Source: Demequina aurantiaca (GTDB lineage Bacteria > Actinomycetota > Actinomycetes > Actinomycetales > Demequinaceae). From it: 64,000 nucleotides of DNA. The stretch spans positions 808,380 through 872,379 of the forward strand of contig NZ_BBRF01000001.1 in NCBI RefSeq assembly GCF_000975135.1, read 5' to 3'. Position 1 is the first letter of the stretch. Every line of letters starts with the position of its first letter. Shown here one piece after another: positions 19,708 to 29,062 of this stretch. The position numbers were made by a program, and so were the translations under genes. The notes beneath the pieces are model-generated. The model had not been told where the DNA came from and ran no database searches. It saw nothing but the letters and a program-made list of their open reading frames with translations.

Positions 19708-20265
19708 TCATCCGTACGTGTCCCGTGGGCCACGACCCTTCACCGTGCGCGGACCCTTGGTCCAGGAGCGCGTCGTGGGTCCCGCGACTTTGATCTCACG
19801 CACGATGTCGCGACCAAACTCCTCGTTGATGCGGTGGCGTATCTGTCCCGACATGATGGTCAGCTGAGTGGCCCACGCGGTAGAACTTGCCTTCACCGTC
19901 AGGATGCCCTCGTCAAAGCCCAGCGGCTCGCAGTGATCCGCGATCTGGTCGCCCACCACCTCGCGCCAACGGCCGGTCACGCCGGACACCTCGAGTTGCT
20001 CAGTCCAACCCATGCGACGCATCAGCGTGTCCACGGCGTCGCTCATCGCTAGCGGATCGCGGCCGCCCTGGAACGGCTGGCTCTCACGACGTTTAGTTTC
20101 ACGCGTGACGCGTGCTGCCCTGGGGGACGTGCGAAACGCACCTCGCTCACGGGCCGATGCTCGGGCCCGGGCCATCGCCTCGCGAGCCAAATCCGCCCCG
20201 TCTTTTCGGGCAGGGGACGAATTCGTGACCTCGTATTCCTCGGTCGGCTCGTCGATCTCATTCAT
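19708..20265 (-). CDS. DUF721 / DciA-like protein
   Basis: 185 residues from ATG 20265, which overlaps the recF stop by 8 bases; the open frame continues upstream into recF but that start is unsupported. The N-terminal about 90 residues are charged and disordered-looking. Residues about 90-165 have the DUF721 core: VDTLMRRMGWTEQLEVSGVTGRW..VGDQIADHCEP..GILTVKASSTAWATQLTIM. This is the conserved gene between recF and gyrB in actinobacteria. DUF721 includes DciA, the ancestral loader of DnaB, but a helicase-loading role here is inferred from family. Confidence 0.88.
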   Translation of the reverse strand: MNEIDEPTEEYEVTNSSPARKDGADLAREAMARARASARERGAFRTSPRAARVTRETKRRESQPFQGGRDPLAMSDAVDTLMRRMGWTEQLEVSGVTGRWREVVGDQIADHCEPLGFDEGILTVKASSTAWATQLTIMSGQIRHRINEEFGRDIVREIKVAGPTTRSWTKGPRTVKGRGPRDTYG

Positions 20266-21460
20266 CGTCGTCACCCGATGTCGACTCAGATGCGGCGGCG
20301 GAGCCGCCGCCGAAAATTTTTCCATCGGCTACGCGAATGACTTCTCCGGTGAGGGCCTCAGGAACATCCTCAGCCACTGCCGCGGTAATTAACACCTGGC
20401 TCGCATTGACTAGGCGCTCGGCGAGTGCGGCGCGACGGCCGGCATCCAACTCCGCGAACACGTCATCCAGAATGAGGATCGGCTCGCCATCCTCGCCAGC
20501 ATCCGGTCCGTCGTCTGCGGTCAACAGATCGTAGGAACCCAGCCGCAGCGCCAACGCACACGACCAACTTTCACCGTGACTTGCGTACCCCTTCGCTGGC
20601 ATCTCGCCCAAGCGAATCTCCAGGTCGTCCCGGTGCGGACCCGCTAGCGTCACACCGCGGTCGAGTTCCTTGGGGCGAAGCTGCCCCAGGCGCTCCAAGA
20701 GCCGAGCACTAATATCCGCCGCCGATGCATCGGCCGGAAGAGGTTCGACGTGATCGTCGCGTCCCTCCCCACGGTCTAAGGAAGTCGCGTACGCGACTAC
20801 ACATTCACCGCCGTCAGGCGCAACATCCGCGTAAGCGGTCGAGACGTAGGGAGCAAGAGCGGTGACCGCGCGGCGGCGCGCCGCGACAATCCGACCACCA
20901 AGATCGGCCAATTTCTCATCCCAAATGTCGAGCATCGTCAGGTCGCCGCGGGCATGGCGTGCACTCTTCAGCATGCTGGATCGCTGACGGAGTACTCGGT
21001 CGTAGTCAGCCATATCACCGGCAAGCGCAGGGTGCAGCGCCACACACAGTTCGTCCATGAAGGTCCGTCGCCCGCCGGGATCTCCCTTGACCAGTGCCAA
21101 GTCCTCGGGGGCGAAGACCACGGTTCGCACAATTCCGATGAGATCACGCGGACGGGCTGCGCCGCGATTCAGCCGGGCGGTGTTGGCTTTGCCTGGCACC
21201 AAGGTCACCTCGAGAGACAGCGACCTGCCCGCCTTGTCTACCCGGGCCCCGATCACCCCACGCTGAGCACCGAACCGAATCAACGGTGCGTCGGTCGCCA
21301 CGCGATGGCTCGACAGGGTGGACAAATAGCGCACTGCCTCAACCACATTCGTCTTGCCCTGCCCGTTGCGACCGACCAGCGTGGTGACGCCGGGGCCGAA
21401 CTTCACGTCGATCCCCTCGTATGAGCGGAAGTCCGTGAGCTGCAGGTGGGTGACGCGCAT
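20258..21460 (-). CDS. recF: DNA replication/repair protein RecF
   Basis: 400 residues from ATG 21460 (MRVTHLQLTDFRSYEG, the usual RecF opening); longer in-frame translation upstream runs through dnaN and is rejected. It loads RecA at ssDNA gaps with RecO/RecR. Walker A is GRNGQGKT (30-37), the ABC signature region is TLAGPHRDDLEI, and Walker B is PILILDDVFAELD. It starts 11 bp after the dnaN stop and overlaps the DUF721 gene, so dnaN-recF-DUF721 is one operon. Confidence 0.96.
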   Translation of the reverse strand: MRVTHLQLTDFRSYEGIDVKFGPGVTTLVGRNGQGKTNVVEAVRYLSTLSSHRVATDAPLIRFGAQRGVIGARVDKAGRSLSLEVTLVPGKANTARLNRGAARPRDLIGIVRTVVFAPEDLALVKGDPGGRRTFMDELCVALHPALAGDMADYDRVLRQRSSMLKSARHARGDLTMLDIWDEKLADLGGRIVAARRRAVTALAPYVSTAYADVAPDGGECVVAYATSLDRGEGRDDHVEPLPADASAADISARLLERLGQLRPKELDRGVTLAGPHRDDLEIRLGEMPAKGYASHGESWSCALALRLGSYDLLTADDGPDAGEDGEPILILDDVFAELDAGRRAALAERLVNASQVLITAAVAEDVPEALTGEVIRVADGKIFGGGSAAASESTSGDDDE

Positions 21461-21471
21461 CGGCGCGCGCT

Positions 21472-22599
21472 TTAGGAGGCGATACGGATGGGGACGAGCA
21501 GGTACCTGAACTCGGACGCGACGGTTCCGCCCGGCTTGTCGAGTCCAACGAACTCGACAGGCTTGGTGTCCTGCGTGAATCCCAGTTGCACGTACTCGGA
21601 ACCCAGGGCGTTCAGGCCATCCAACAGGAACGCAGGATTGAAGGCGACCACAATCGGCTCGCCATCCAGGGTGCACTCGAGTGCCTCGGAGGCCTGGGCG
21701 TCATCGGTCTGACCTGCATCGAGAGTGACCTCGCCCTCCGTGAAGGCAAGTCGCACAGAGGAATTTCGCTCGGCGACGAGCGATACGCGCTTGGTTGCCT
21801 CGATCAAGTCGGACGTCTTGACCACTGCCGTGATGGGGCTCTCGTCGGGGAAGAGTCGACGCACCTGCGGGTAGTCACCATCCATAAGCAGCGACGTCGT
21901 CACCAGGCCGCCGGCCTCGAATCCGACGAGGTCGACGCCTTGGCCGGAGCTCAGCGCAACGGTGACATCACCGGCACTCAGCGACTTGGCGGTCTCGTTC
22001 AACGTCTTGGCTCGAACCAAGGCGACGGCCGATGCATCGGGCGACGAAGGCTTCCAACTCACCTCACGCAGCGCGAGACGGTAACGGTCCGTCGCGAGCA
22101 ACGAAATGTGCGAGCCCTCAATCTCCATCCGCACGCCAGTCAGAATCGGCAACGTCTCGTCACGCGACGCGGCGGACGTTACCTGGCTGACAGCGTGCTG
22201 GAATTCAGCGCCGTCAATTGTGCCGGACTGTGCCGGGAACTCGGGAAGCGTGGGGTACTGATCCACGGGCATGGTCGCGAGCGTGAACCTTGAGGCGCCA
22301 CATGTGACGGCCACCTTGGTGCCATCGAGCACAAACTGCACCGGCTTGTGGGGAAGTGCGTTGGCGATTTCCTTGAGGAGACGACCGGAAACGAGGACCT
22401 CGCCCGGAGCCTCAACGTCGGCAGCGAATTCACTGCGGGCGGAGACCTCGTAGTCAAAGCTAGCGAGCTTCACGGTTCCTGAGTCATCGGCGACGATGCG
22501 GACGCCGGCCAGCACCGGAACAGGTGGTCGCGCCGGAACGGCGCGCGAAGTCCAAGCAACGGCGTCAGCCAGCACGTCGCGGTCGACGGAAAACTTCAT
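21472..22599 (-). CDS. dnaN: DNA polymerase III beta clamp
   Basis: 375 residues from ATG 22599 with GAGGAG upstream. MKFSVDRDVLADAVAWTSRA is the standard opening, and the C-terminus YLLVPIRIAS is close to the usual PxR-L ending of the clamp. The protein forms the dimeric sliding clamp that tethers Pol III. The gene for 6-phosphogluconate dehydrogenase found between dnaN and recF in some actinobacteria is absent. Confidence 0.97.
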   Translation of the reverse strand: MKFSVDRDVLADAVAWTSRAVPARPPVPVLAGVRIVADDSGTVKLASFDYEVSARSEFAADVEAPGEVLVSGRLLKEIANALPHKPVQFVLDGTKVAVTCGASRFTLATMPVDQYPTLPEFPAQSGTIDGAEFQHAVSQVTSAASRDETLPILTGVRMEIEGSHISLLATDRYRLALREVSWKPSSPDASAVALVRAKTLNETAKSLSAGDVTVALSSGQGVDLVGFEAGGLVTTSLLMDGDYPQVRRLFPDESPITAVVKTSDLIEATKRVSLVAERNSSVRLAFTEGEVTLDAGQTDDAQASEALECTLDGEPIVVAFNPAFLLDGLNALGSEYVQLGFTQDTKPVEFVGLDKPGGTVASEFRYLLVPIRIAS

Positions 22600-23060
22600 T
22601 GAATACTCCTCGGGTCTGTCGGACAGACTACGCCAAGAGTGGGTCTGAATGACAAGGGTTGACGCCATCTAACCAGCAAGCCCCGACAACGGGAGCGATG
22701 CCCGGGCGGCGCGTGCCCAATGAAGGACCAGTGGAAAACTGAGAAGAGAAGATGAGTAGTAGTCATAGGCACTGGTGAAACTGTGGAGATCCTTCGATCA
22801 GGCTGGTAAATCACAATATTGGGATGTGCACGGATTGCGGATAGAACGTTGATGAATGACACGTTGCTTGTGAACGACGGATCGCGCGCTCACAGAACTT
22901 GTGATTTCTTCACAACTCGTCCACGAACACTCACGCTTGTGTCCACGAGTATGCACATAGTTATTCACAGGTGTGCACTACGGGCGAATGACATCAAATC
23001 GGACAGAACGACATGATGCCAAGGTCGTGGTCATCTCAGAAAATTGGTCAGAATGGATGC
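22600..23060. other. Probable chromosomal origin oriC (dnaN-upstream gap)
   Basis: This 461-bp gap between dnaN and the TPR-like gene is richer in A/T than its neighbours and holds a cluster of DnaA-box-like sequences: TTATTCACA (22961-22969), reverse of TGTGAACGA (22869-22877), TCGTCCACG (22917-22925), GTGTCCACG (22939-22947), plus weaker TGTGCAC and CTGTGGAG variants. They differ by one or two bases from TTGTCCACA/TTATCCACA, as is usual for actinobacterial origins. oriC lies between dnaA and dnaN in most of the phylum. No coding frame here is convincing. Confidence 0.55.
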
Positions 23061-23555
23061 ATGGAAACCTCGTGGGAAGACCGCATTGATCAGTTTTGGG
23101 ACCAGATGGATGACTCAAAGCCGGATCTCATGCTCGACCAGATGCGTGAACTCATCGCTCAACGTGACGTCGGTGACGGAGCTGCGTTGTTCGAGTGGGC
23201 ATCCGTTCACGACTCGTTGGGCAGAACCCGCAGTGCGATCGAGCTGTATCGTCACGCCATAGAAGCGGGTCTCGACGACGAGCGTGCGCCTCAGGCTTCG
23301 CTCCAGTTGGCGAGTTCGCTGCGCGCCGAGGGCTCCCCAAAGGAGTGCCTCGCCGTCCTAGATGCCTGGGAGGCGACCGGAACCGATGCATCGGCCGTGG
23401 TGGGGCAAGCGCCAGCGGTTGTGCGCGCCTTGGCGCTACACGATCTGGGACTCACCACGTTTGGCCTACAGGTGGCCCTGATGGGGCTGGCGGAGACTCT
23501 ACCTCGGTATAGCCGCTCCATGAAGGCCTACGCCGAGGCCATGACGAAAAACTAG
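23061..23555 (+). CDS. Tetratricopeptide-repeat-like protein between dnaA and dnaN
   Basis: 164 residues from ATG 23061 ([18 protein letters not shown]). The middle reads as helical repeats: [29 protein letters not shown] and [25 protein letters not shown] are typical TPR pairs with A/G/Y positions. No signal peptide or membrane segment, so cytosolic. Its orientation is opposite to dnaA and dnaN, and its TAG overlaps the dnaA TAG in the shared tetramer CTAG (23552-23555). Function unknown; likely a protein-interaction scaffold. An unusual occupant of the dnaA-dnaN interval. Confidence 0.75.
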   Translation: METSWEDRIDQFWDQMDDSKPDLMLDQMRELIAQRDVGDGAALFEWASVHDSLGRTRSAIELYRHAIEAGLDDERAPQASLQLASSLRAEGSPKECLAVLDAWEATGTDASAVVGQAPAVVRALALHDLGLTTFGLQVALMGLAETLPRYSRSMKAYAEAMTKN

Positions 23556-24937
23556 CCGCGCGACTGCTGCTTGATGCGGGCGTGGATCTCGTTGACCTGG
23601 TTGTACATCTGACGACGCTGCGCGATCTGGTCCTCGACCTTCTTGACCGCGTACATCACCGTGGTGTGGTCCTTGCCGCCAAAGTGGTCACCAATCTTGG
23701 GTAGCGACAGATCAGTGAGCTGGCGGCACAGGTACATCGCAATCTGCCGCGCCGTGACATAGACACGACTACGGCTCGTACCGGTCAGCTCGTCGATGGT
23801 AATACTGAAGTACTCGGCGGTGATCGAGATGATGGTGGCCGCGGTGATCTCAGAGTCGTCGTCTGAAATCAGGTCCTTGAGCACCACCTGGGCGAGGCTC
23901 AGGTCGACCGGCTGCTTGTTGAGCGCCGCGAAAGCGGTCACACGAATCAGCGCACCCTCCAACTCACGGATATTGCTGGTGATGTTGGAACCGATGTATT
24001 CGAGCACGTCACCCGGGGCCTGAACATCATCGGCCTGTGCCTTCTTGCGAAGGATGGCGATGCGGGTCTCGAGGTCAGGGGGCTGAACGTCCGTCATGAG
24101 GCCCCACTCGAAGCGGGTGCGCATGCGGTCCTCGATGCCTGCCAGATTGCGGGGGCTGACGTCGGCCGTGATGACGACGTGTTTTCCGGCGTTATGCAGA
24201 GCATTGAAAGTGTGGAAAAACTCTTCGAGCGTCTGTTCCTTGCCCTGCAGGAACTGGATATCGTCCACCAGCAGGACGTCGACCTCGCGGTACTGGCGCT
24301 TGAAGCTCAGCGACCGATCATCACGAATCGAGTTAATGAAATCGTTGGTGAACTCCTCGGAGTTCACGTACCGCACACGGGTATCCGGTTTGAGGTGACG
24401 CGTGTAGTGACCGATCGCGTGAAGCAGGTGCGTCTTGCCAAGTCCCGAGTCTCCGTAGATGAAGAGCGGGTTGTACGTCTTGCCGGGTGACTCAGCGACT
24501 GCCAGTGCCGCGGCGTGCGCGAAGCGATTGGATGAGCCGATGACGAAGGTATCGAACGTATACCTGGGGTTGAGGTGCGGATCCTCGATGGGCGCGACCC
24601 TGCGTGGTGGGCGCGGCGTGTGGTGCTCACCGTCATCGTTGGCACGCGCTGGGCTCGGTGGGCGAATAGAGGAATCCACGGTGACGGCGATTCGAATGTC
24701 ATGGCCTATCACCTCGCTGAGAGCCTCGGTGAGTGGCCCTCGAATGGTGGACTCGACCTTGTTCTTGGTGAACTCTTCGGCGACGGCAAGGAACACGTTG
24801 CCCTCGACGACCGCCAGGGGCTTGATGAGCCGGAGGAATGAACGGTTCTGTGGCGAGAGTTCATCGTCCTCATGCAGCAAGTCGACCGCTTGCGACCACA
24901 CTTCATCTATGGTCTGAGTCAACTCGTCTGAAGCCAC
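23552..24937 (-). CDS. dnaA: Chromosomal replication initiator DnaA
   Basis: 461 residues, GTG start at 24937. Domain I (1 to about 90) interacts with the helicase. A short Pro-rich linker follows. AAA+ domain III has Walker [10 protein letters not shown] (about 165-173) and Walker [13 protein letters not shown]. Domain IV ends with the DNA-binding signature [11 protein letters not shown] (about 419). The linker is much shorter than in Streptomyces DnaA. Two perfect DnaA boxes lie 22-42 bp upstream, indicating autoregulation. Confidence 0.98.
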   Translation of the reverse strand: MASDELTQTIDEVWSQAVDLLHEDDELSPQNRSFLRLIKPLAVVEGNVFLAVAEEFTKNKVESTIRGPLTEALSEVIGHDIRIAVTVDSSIRPPSPARANDDGEHHTPRPPRRVAPIEDPHLNPRYTFDTFVIGSSNRFAHAAALAVAESPGKTYNPLFIYGDSGLGKTHLLHAIGHYTRHLKPDTRVRYVNSEEFTNDFINSIRDDRSLSFKRQYREVDVLLVDDIQFLQGKEQTLEEFFHTFNALHNAGKHVVITADVSPRNLAGIEDRMRTRFEWGLMTDVQPPDLETRIAILRKKAQADDVQAPGDVLEYIGSNITSNIRELEGALIRVTAFAALNKQPVDLSLAQVVLKDLISDDDSEITAATIISITAEYFSITIDELTGTSRSRVYVTARQIAMYLCRQLTDLSLPKIGDHFGGKDHTTVMYAVKKVEDQIAQRRQMYNQVNEIHARIKQQSRG

Positions 24938-24958
24938 GTTTGCGTTCGCCCTTTCTGC

Positions 24959-24979
24959 TTGTCCACAGCATTATCCACA
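24959..24979. promoter_or_regulatory. Two perfect DnaA boxes upstream of dnaA
   Basis: TTGTCCACA (24959-24967) and TTATCCACA (24971-24979), same orientation, 3 bp apart, 22 bp upstream of the dnaA start. Both are exact consensus boxes, unlike the degenerate ones in the dnaN-upstream gap, suggesting a high-affinity autoregulatory site. Confidence 0.85.
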
Positions 24980-25100
24980 GGGGTGAATGGGCTGTCATCT
25001 TTTCGTTACTCAGCTCATCGGCGTGTCGCTGCCAACAAACGAGGCCGAGATGGTGGAGCCTATCTTGTTCAGGCGGTGTAACCAACGCGAGACGTGTGAT

Positions 25101-25129
25101 TTGACCACGGTTCTAGTTCGGCGTAACGT
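25101..25129 (+). promoter_or_regulatory. rpmH promoter
   Basis: TTGACC (25101-25106), a 17-bp spacer, then TAACGT (25124-25129): a good housekeeping sigma-type promoter. Transcription would begin near 25136, about 40 bp before the rpmH GTG. Confidence 0.6.
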
Positions 25130-25175
25130 TAGGTCGCTGATTTGACCCACCCCTCAAACGTCTTGGAGTACTCCC

Positions 25176-25313
25176 GTGAGCAAGCGGACTTTCCAGCCGA
25201 ATGTACGCAAGCGCGCTAAGACGCATGGCTTCCGCCTGCGTATGCGCACCCGTGCCGGCCGATCCATTCTTTCCACCCGTCGTCGCAAGGGCCGCGGCAA
25301 GATCTCGGCATAA
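25176..25313 (+). CDS. rpmH: 50S ribosomal protein L34
   Basis: 45 residues starting at GTG 25176 with TTGGAG upstream. [20 protein letters not shown] opens the protein, followed by the Arg-rich [18 protein letters not shown] that is diagnostic of L34. It is first in the rpmH-rnpA-yidD-yidC cluster, divergent from dnaA. Confidence 0.98.
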   Translation: MSKRTFQPNVRKRAKTHGFRLRMRTRAGRSILSTRRRKGRGKISA

Positions 25314-25316
25314 CAC

Positions 25317-25661
25317 TTGCTTCCTGCCAGCTCTCGGATGCGCGCGGCCTCGGACTTCCAGTTCGTGATGCGTCGCGGTTCCAAGAGCGGTCGGAAGACG
25401 GCAGTGGTTTACCTAGCGCGAACCGGCGATGCGACGAGCATGGCCGGTTTTGCCGTATCTAAAGCAGTGGGAGGCGCCGTGATTCGCAATCGAGTCAAAC
25501 GTCGCATGCGCGCCATCATGGCCGAGCTCCTTCCCACTCTTCCCCCTGGTAGCGGCGTAGTCGTGCGCGCCCTCCCGGCATCGGCCGACGCTACCTTTGC
25601 TCAGTTGCATGCCGACCTTTCCGGCGCCCTTGCGGCGGCCGATGCGAAGGTCGCCGCATGA
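25317..25661 (+). CDS. rnpA: Ribonuclease P protein component
   Basis: 114 residues if started at TTG 25317 ([14 protein letters not shown], as in relatives); ATG 25338 is an alternative. The RNR signature appears as [15 protein letters not shown] (about 60-75). It binds the catalytic RNase P RNA for 5' tRNA maturation. It starts 3 bp after the rpmH stop, with no room for a separate promoter, and its stop overlaps yidD by ATGA. Two copies of the GGCCGATGC 9-mer occur near the 3' end. Confidence 0.93.
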   Translation: MLPASSRMRAASDFQFVMRRGSKSGRKTAVVYLARTGDATSMAGFAVSKAVGGAVIRNRVKRRMRAIMAELLPTLPPGSGVVVRALPASADATFAQLHADLSGALAAADAKVAA

Positions 25662-26014
25662 CAGGTCAGGTGGCGAAGGCGGCGCGAGCCGTGGCATCCG
25701 CGCCAAGTGCGGCGCTCATCTTCACTATTCGCGGCTACCAGTCGGTAATTTCTCCCCTGACCGGTCCGCGTTGCAAGTACTACCCCTCGTGCTCTCACTA
25801 CGGCCTCGAGGCCATCCAGCGCCACGGAGCCCTGACGGGTAGTGCGCTGGCGGCATGGCGTGTGCTTCGGTGCAACCCGTGGAGCAACGGCGGCGTCGAC
25901 GACGTCCCTGCTCCGGGTCAGAAGCGCTTTCGAATTTCCCGCAACAACGCCGCGATGGCGACCACCGATGATGCCGTCGCCTCCCCTCGCCTTCATTCTC
26001 TGACCAGCAACTAA
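25658..26014 (+). CDS. yidD: Membrane protein insertion efficiency factor YidD
   Basis: 118 residues. The family core [38 protein letters not shown] (about 24-61, read in parts) carries the conserved [10 protein letters not shown] cysteines; [18 protein letters not shown] follows. An amphipathic inner-membrane-associated helper of YidC. The C-terminal about 30 residues are an extension of low conservation. Confidence 0.95.
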   Translation: MTGQVAKAARAVASAPSAALIFTIRGYQSVISPLTGPRCKYYPSCSHYGLEAIQRHGALTGSALAAWRVLRCNPWSNGGVDDVPAPGQKRFRISRNNAAMATTDDAVASPRLHSLTSN

Positions 26015-26022
26015 GGACAACC

Positions 26023-26970
26023 ATGAACTTTATGATCATCTTCCGGCCCATCGAGATTGTCGTGGCCGACATCATGGTGGTCTGGCACACCATGCTGACC
26101 TGGCTGGGTATCCCTGCTGACTCTGGTGCAGCATGGGCGTTGTCGATCGTGGGCCTCGTGGTGACCATTCGCCTCATCCTGGTGCCGCTGTTCGTGAAGC
26201 AGATCAAAGCGTCGCGAGCGATGCAGATGATCGCGCCAGAGCTGAAGGCCGTGCAGGCCAAGTACAAGGGCAAGAAGGATGCGGCGTCTCGTGAGGCCAT
26301 GAGCCGCGAGACCATGGAGCTGTACTCCAAACACAAGACCAACCCCTTTGCTTCGTGTCTGCCCATGCTGGTGCAGGCGCCTATCTTCTTCGCGCTGTTC
26401 CGAGTACTCAACTACGAGATCAGTCCCGATGCCGCTGGTATCGGTTGGCTCACCCCTGAACTCGCCGCACAGGCAGATTCAGCGACCCTCTTTGGCGCAC
26501 CGTTGTCGGCCACGTTCCTGCAGGCAGATGGCAACATTCACGTTCAAATTCTCGCGGCTGTGCTGATCATCGCGATGGTCGCCACCACCTTCACCACGCA
26601 GCGCCAATTGACCCGCAAGAACATGCCAGCATCGGCGCTCGAGGGCCCTATGGCTCAGCAGCAGAAGGTGCTGATGTACGTCCTCCCATTCATCTTCGTG
26701 ATCTCTGGACCCAACTTCCCCATCGGTGTTTTGATCTACTGGACCACGACCAACCTGTGGACCATGGGACAGCAGTTCTACGTGATCCGGCGCAACCCCA
26801 CTCCGGGCTCCGATGCTGAGAAGACGTACAAGGCGCGTATGGCAGCCAAGGCGGCCAAGAAGGGCACGCCGCTCATCGACAACACCGATCCCGAGCACCC
26901 CGTGATCGAGGCCGGCGAGAGCAGTGGCCAGCGTGTGCAGCCCAAGAAGAAGCCGCGAAAGAAGCGATAG
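26023..26970 (+). CDS. yidC: Membrane protein insertase YidC
   Basis: 315 residues. Inserts and folds membrane proteins, alone or with SecYEG. Helices at about 30-60, 105-130, 170-200 and 220-250. The hydrophilic-groove Arg is in VTIRLILVPLFVKQIKASRAM, and CLPMLVQAPIFFALFRVL matches the conserved second region. A Lys-rich tail (KKKPRKKR) follows, which in Gram-positive YidC proteins can touch the ribosome. Eight bp separate it from yidD. Confidence 0.96.
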   Translation: MNFMIIFRPIEIVVADIMVVWHTMLTWLGIPADSGAAWALSIVGLVVTIRLILVPLFVKQIKASRAMQMIAPELKAVQAKYKGKKDAASREAMSRETMELYSKHKTNPFASCLPMLVQAPIFFALFRVLNYEISPDAAGIGWLTPELAAQADSATLFGAPLSATFLQADGNIHVQILAAVLIIAMVATTFTTQRQLTRKNMPASALEGPMAQQQKVLMYVLPFIFVISGPNFPIGVLIYWTTTNLWTMGQQFYVIRRNPTPGSDAEKTYKARMAAKAAKKGTPLIDNTDPEHPVIEAGESSGQRVQPKKKPRKKR

Positions 26971-27070
26971 CCCTCGACTGGTTAGCGCCCGGCGCTACTT
27001 CACCCCATAGAATTTCCACCGCCGCACCGCGGGCAGTTGCTCTCCCGTGGCTATCACCGAAAGAATCCCG

Positions 27071-27562
27071 ATGACTGAATCAACCAATACCTCCTCCCTC
27101 GACGCTGAGGGCGACGCCGCCGCGGACTTCCTTGAGGAACTGCTCGACATCTTGGACATGGACGGCGATATCGATATCTCTGTCGAGGCCGGCCGCGCCA
27201 AGGTTGCCATCGTGTCCGATGGTCCCAATCAGAACCTCCGTCGGCTCGTCGGCCCCGATGGTGAGGTGCTCGATGCGCTTCAGGACCTCGCCCGCCTCGC
27301 GGTGCAGTCCGAGACTGGAGAGATGAGCCGTCTGATGCTGGACATCACTGACTTCCGTGCGGGCCGACGCGAGCGCCTTGCGGAGGCAGCACGCGAAGCG
27401 GTGGCCAAGGTCAAGGAGTCCGGCCAGGCGCTGGCGCTCGACCCCATGAACGCGTTCGAACGCAAGGTTGTTCACGACGTGGTTCTGGAGTCTGGGCTGA
27501 AGTCGGAGTCCGAGGGTGAAGACCCTTCGCGCCACGTCGTTATTCTGCCTGCAGGCGAATAG
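27071..27562 (+). CDS. khpB: RNA-binding protein KhpB (Jag), KH-II and R3H domains
   Basis: 163 residues from ATG 27071; an in-frame GTG at 27047 lacks a ribosome site. After an acidic N-terminus, a KH domain (ISVEAGRAKVAIVSDGP..LRRLVGPDGEVLDALQDLARLAV, read in parts, about 45-95) and an R3H domain (about 100-160; RRERLAEAAREA, MNAFERKVVHDVV). KhpB with KhpA is a small RNA chaperone linked to cell-wall growth and division. The standard position is between yidC and rsmG. Confidence 0.93.
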   Translation: MTESTNTSSLDAEGDAAADFLEELLDILDMDGDIDISVEAGRAKVAIVSDGPNQNLRRLVGPDGEVLDALQDLARLAVQSETGEMSRLMLDITDFRAGRRERLAEAAREAVAKVKESGQALALDPMNAFERKVVHDVVLESGLKSESEGEDPSRHVVILPAGE

Positions 27563-27611
27563 AGACGAGATCTCGTCGCCGCCTCCACTGTAGTGACGGG
27601 GTGGCGCGTAG

Positions 27612-27627
27612 TGTTTCACGTGAAACA
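27612..27627. promoter_or_regulatory. parS site 1
   Basis: TGTTTCACGTGAAACA, a perfect 16-bp ParB binding palindrome, 18 bp upstream of the rsmG start. Confidence 0.97.
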
Positions 27628-27645
27628 ACCGGGGAGGTGTAGGGG

Positions 27646-28389
27646 ATGACCGAATCGCATCACGAGGAGTCCGGCTCCTCAGCATCAGGCGGCGACCCTG
27701 TGGTTTCGTCTACCCCAAGGTCGGGTTCAGTGGTTGATGATGTTGACCCCGCGCTGCGTACCCTGACGGGGGATCCCCTCAACGACTCCCCCGCACTCGA
27801 AGAGTTCTTTGGTGAATCGCTCGGACGCGTGCGGTCGTTCGCTGAGCTCCTCGCCGACCAGGGAATCCTGCGTGGGCTCATTGGCCCGCGTGAGTTGACC
27901 CGCATTTGGGAGCGGCACATCCTGAACTCGGCTGCTTTGGCCCCCTTCTTACCGAACGGCACGCTCGTAGACGTCGGCTCAGGGGCTGGCCTGCCGGGCA
28001 TGGTTCTCGCGGCAATGGAGCCATCGCGTCCCGTTGTATTAGTAGAGCCCATGGAGCGTCGCACGGCCTGGTTGTTTGAGGCTGCCGAGGCGACGGGAAT
28101 CGACAACGTCACCGTCGTCCGTGGTCGAGCCGAGGAGGTCTCCGACGTGGTCGAGGCCGACGTCATTACTGCGAGGGCCGTGGCTTCGATCGACAAGCTC
28201 GTGAAATGGTGTGCCCCGCTACTGTCGCCGACCGGTCAGATGGTGTTCCTCAAGGGACGGTCAGCCCCTGATGAACTAGAGCGTGCTAAGTACGTGCTGC
28301 GCAAGCATGGTCTTCAGGGTGCCGTGCATTCAGCCCCCACGATCGCGGGGGTTGACGCCACGACCGTCGTGACGCTGACTCGGTCGTAG
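27646..28389 (+). CDS. rsmG: 16S rRNA m7G527 methyltransferase RsmG
   Basis: 247 residues, with an acidic Ser-rich N-terminal extension of about 40 residues. The methyltransferase core has RIWERHILNSAALAPF, the SAM-binding LVDVGSGAGLPGMVLA (about 106-120), and ARAVASIDKLVKW. It methylates N7 of G527 in 16S rRNA. ATG 27646 follows GGGAGG. A parS site sits in its leader. Confidence 0.96.
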   Translation: MTESHHEESGSSASGGDPVVSSTPRSGSVVDDVDPALRTLTGDPLNDSPALEEFFGESLGRVRSFAELLADQGILRGLIGPRELTRIWERHILNSAALAPFLPNGTLVDVGSGAGLPGMVLAAMEPSRPVVLVEPMERRTAWLFEAAEATGIDNVTVVRGRAEEVSDVVEADVITARAVASIDKLVKWCAPLLSPTGQMVFLKGRSAPDELERAKYVLRKHGLQGAVHSAPTIAGVDATTVVTLTRS

Positions 28390-28421
28390 CGTCCCCCTCG
28401 CCCTGTCACTAGGCGCTCGAG

Positions 28422-28442
28422 TTATCCCCACAGTTATCCACA
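28422..28442. promoter_or_regulatory. DnaA boxes downstream of rsmG
   Basis: TTATCCCCA (28422-28430; one mismatch) and TTATCCACA (28434-28442; perfect consensus), 12 bp apart in the same orientation. They lie outside the dnaA-dnaN interval, at the left end of the non-coding parS region. Confidence 0.65.
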
Positions 28443-28544
28443 GACGTTTTAAGCGGGAAATGGTGCGATATGCACCGCCTCTCCACAGGGATGCGCACTC
28501 GCTGAGCGTTCGTGGTGCGGCGTCTCGTCGCCGCACAGACGGGC

Positions 28545-28560
28545 TGTTTCACGTGAAACA
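28545..28560. promoter_or_regulatory. parS site 2
   Basis: TGTTTCACGTGAAACA, perfect ParB site in the rsmG-parA intergenic region, 8 bp after a GTGCGGCG/CGCCGCAC hairpin. Confidence 0.97.
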
Positions 28561-29062
28561 AGTGTGGAGTGTTCACCGTGATATGCCGAGCTCCGCGTCT
28601 GGCTGTGGAGTTGTCTGAGAGCGGTCGATGCTGAACGGCAGTTGGTCCAGACCGCCGGGGGTAGGGGTGGACGAGGTTGGGCGACGCTGCGGTTCCCGGG
28701 GATGACGTGGGCGAGCACGACCCTGTCGGGTGGGATTCGTAGCTTTGGGCGCGCTGTCGAGCGAGCGTGCCCGGGTGACAGCTTTGGGAGGAGCCTCGCC
28801 CGGAAGTGCTTGTATTGCTTGTGCGGAGTCCGAGCTCGCTCAATGAAAACGGGCGCGATGCAAACGGGCGCTGTTCCGAGGAATGGTTGAGGAGGATCTG
28901 GCTGAATGTTGCTGGTACAGGTCAGACCTAGGAGGGCGAGATAGCGGGGGGTCGGATTGGTGGCTTGCTTGGTCGGTGGCGGAGCGGGGGCCTGGGGGAC
29001 TTCGGTTGCACGCTCGCCTCAATGTGCTGTCGCGACTTGCCCTGCTCGGAACCTCTCTCGCC

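Noticed and set aside
27564..27577. 14-bp palindrome GACGAGATCTCGTC after khpB
   Set aside because: Could be an operator, but single, short and without T-run; not enough to assign a role.
28642..28890. 82-codon plus-strand frame in the rsmG-parA gap
   Set aside because: Trp/Gly/Arg-rich random-looking translation, no start signal.
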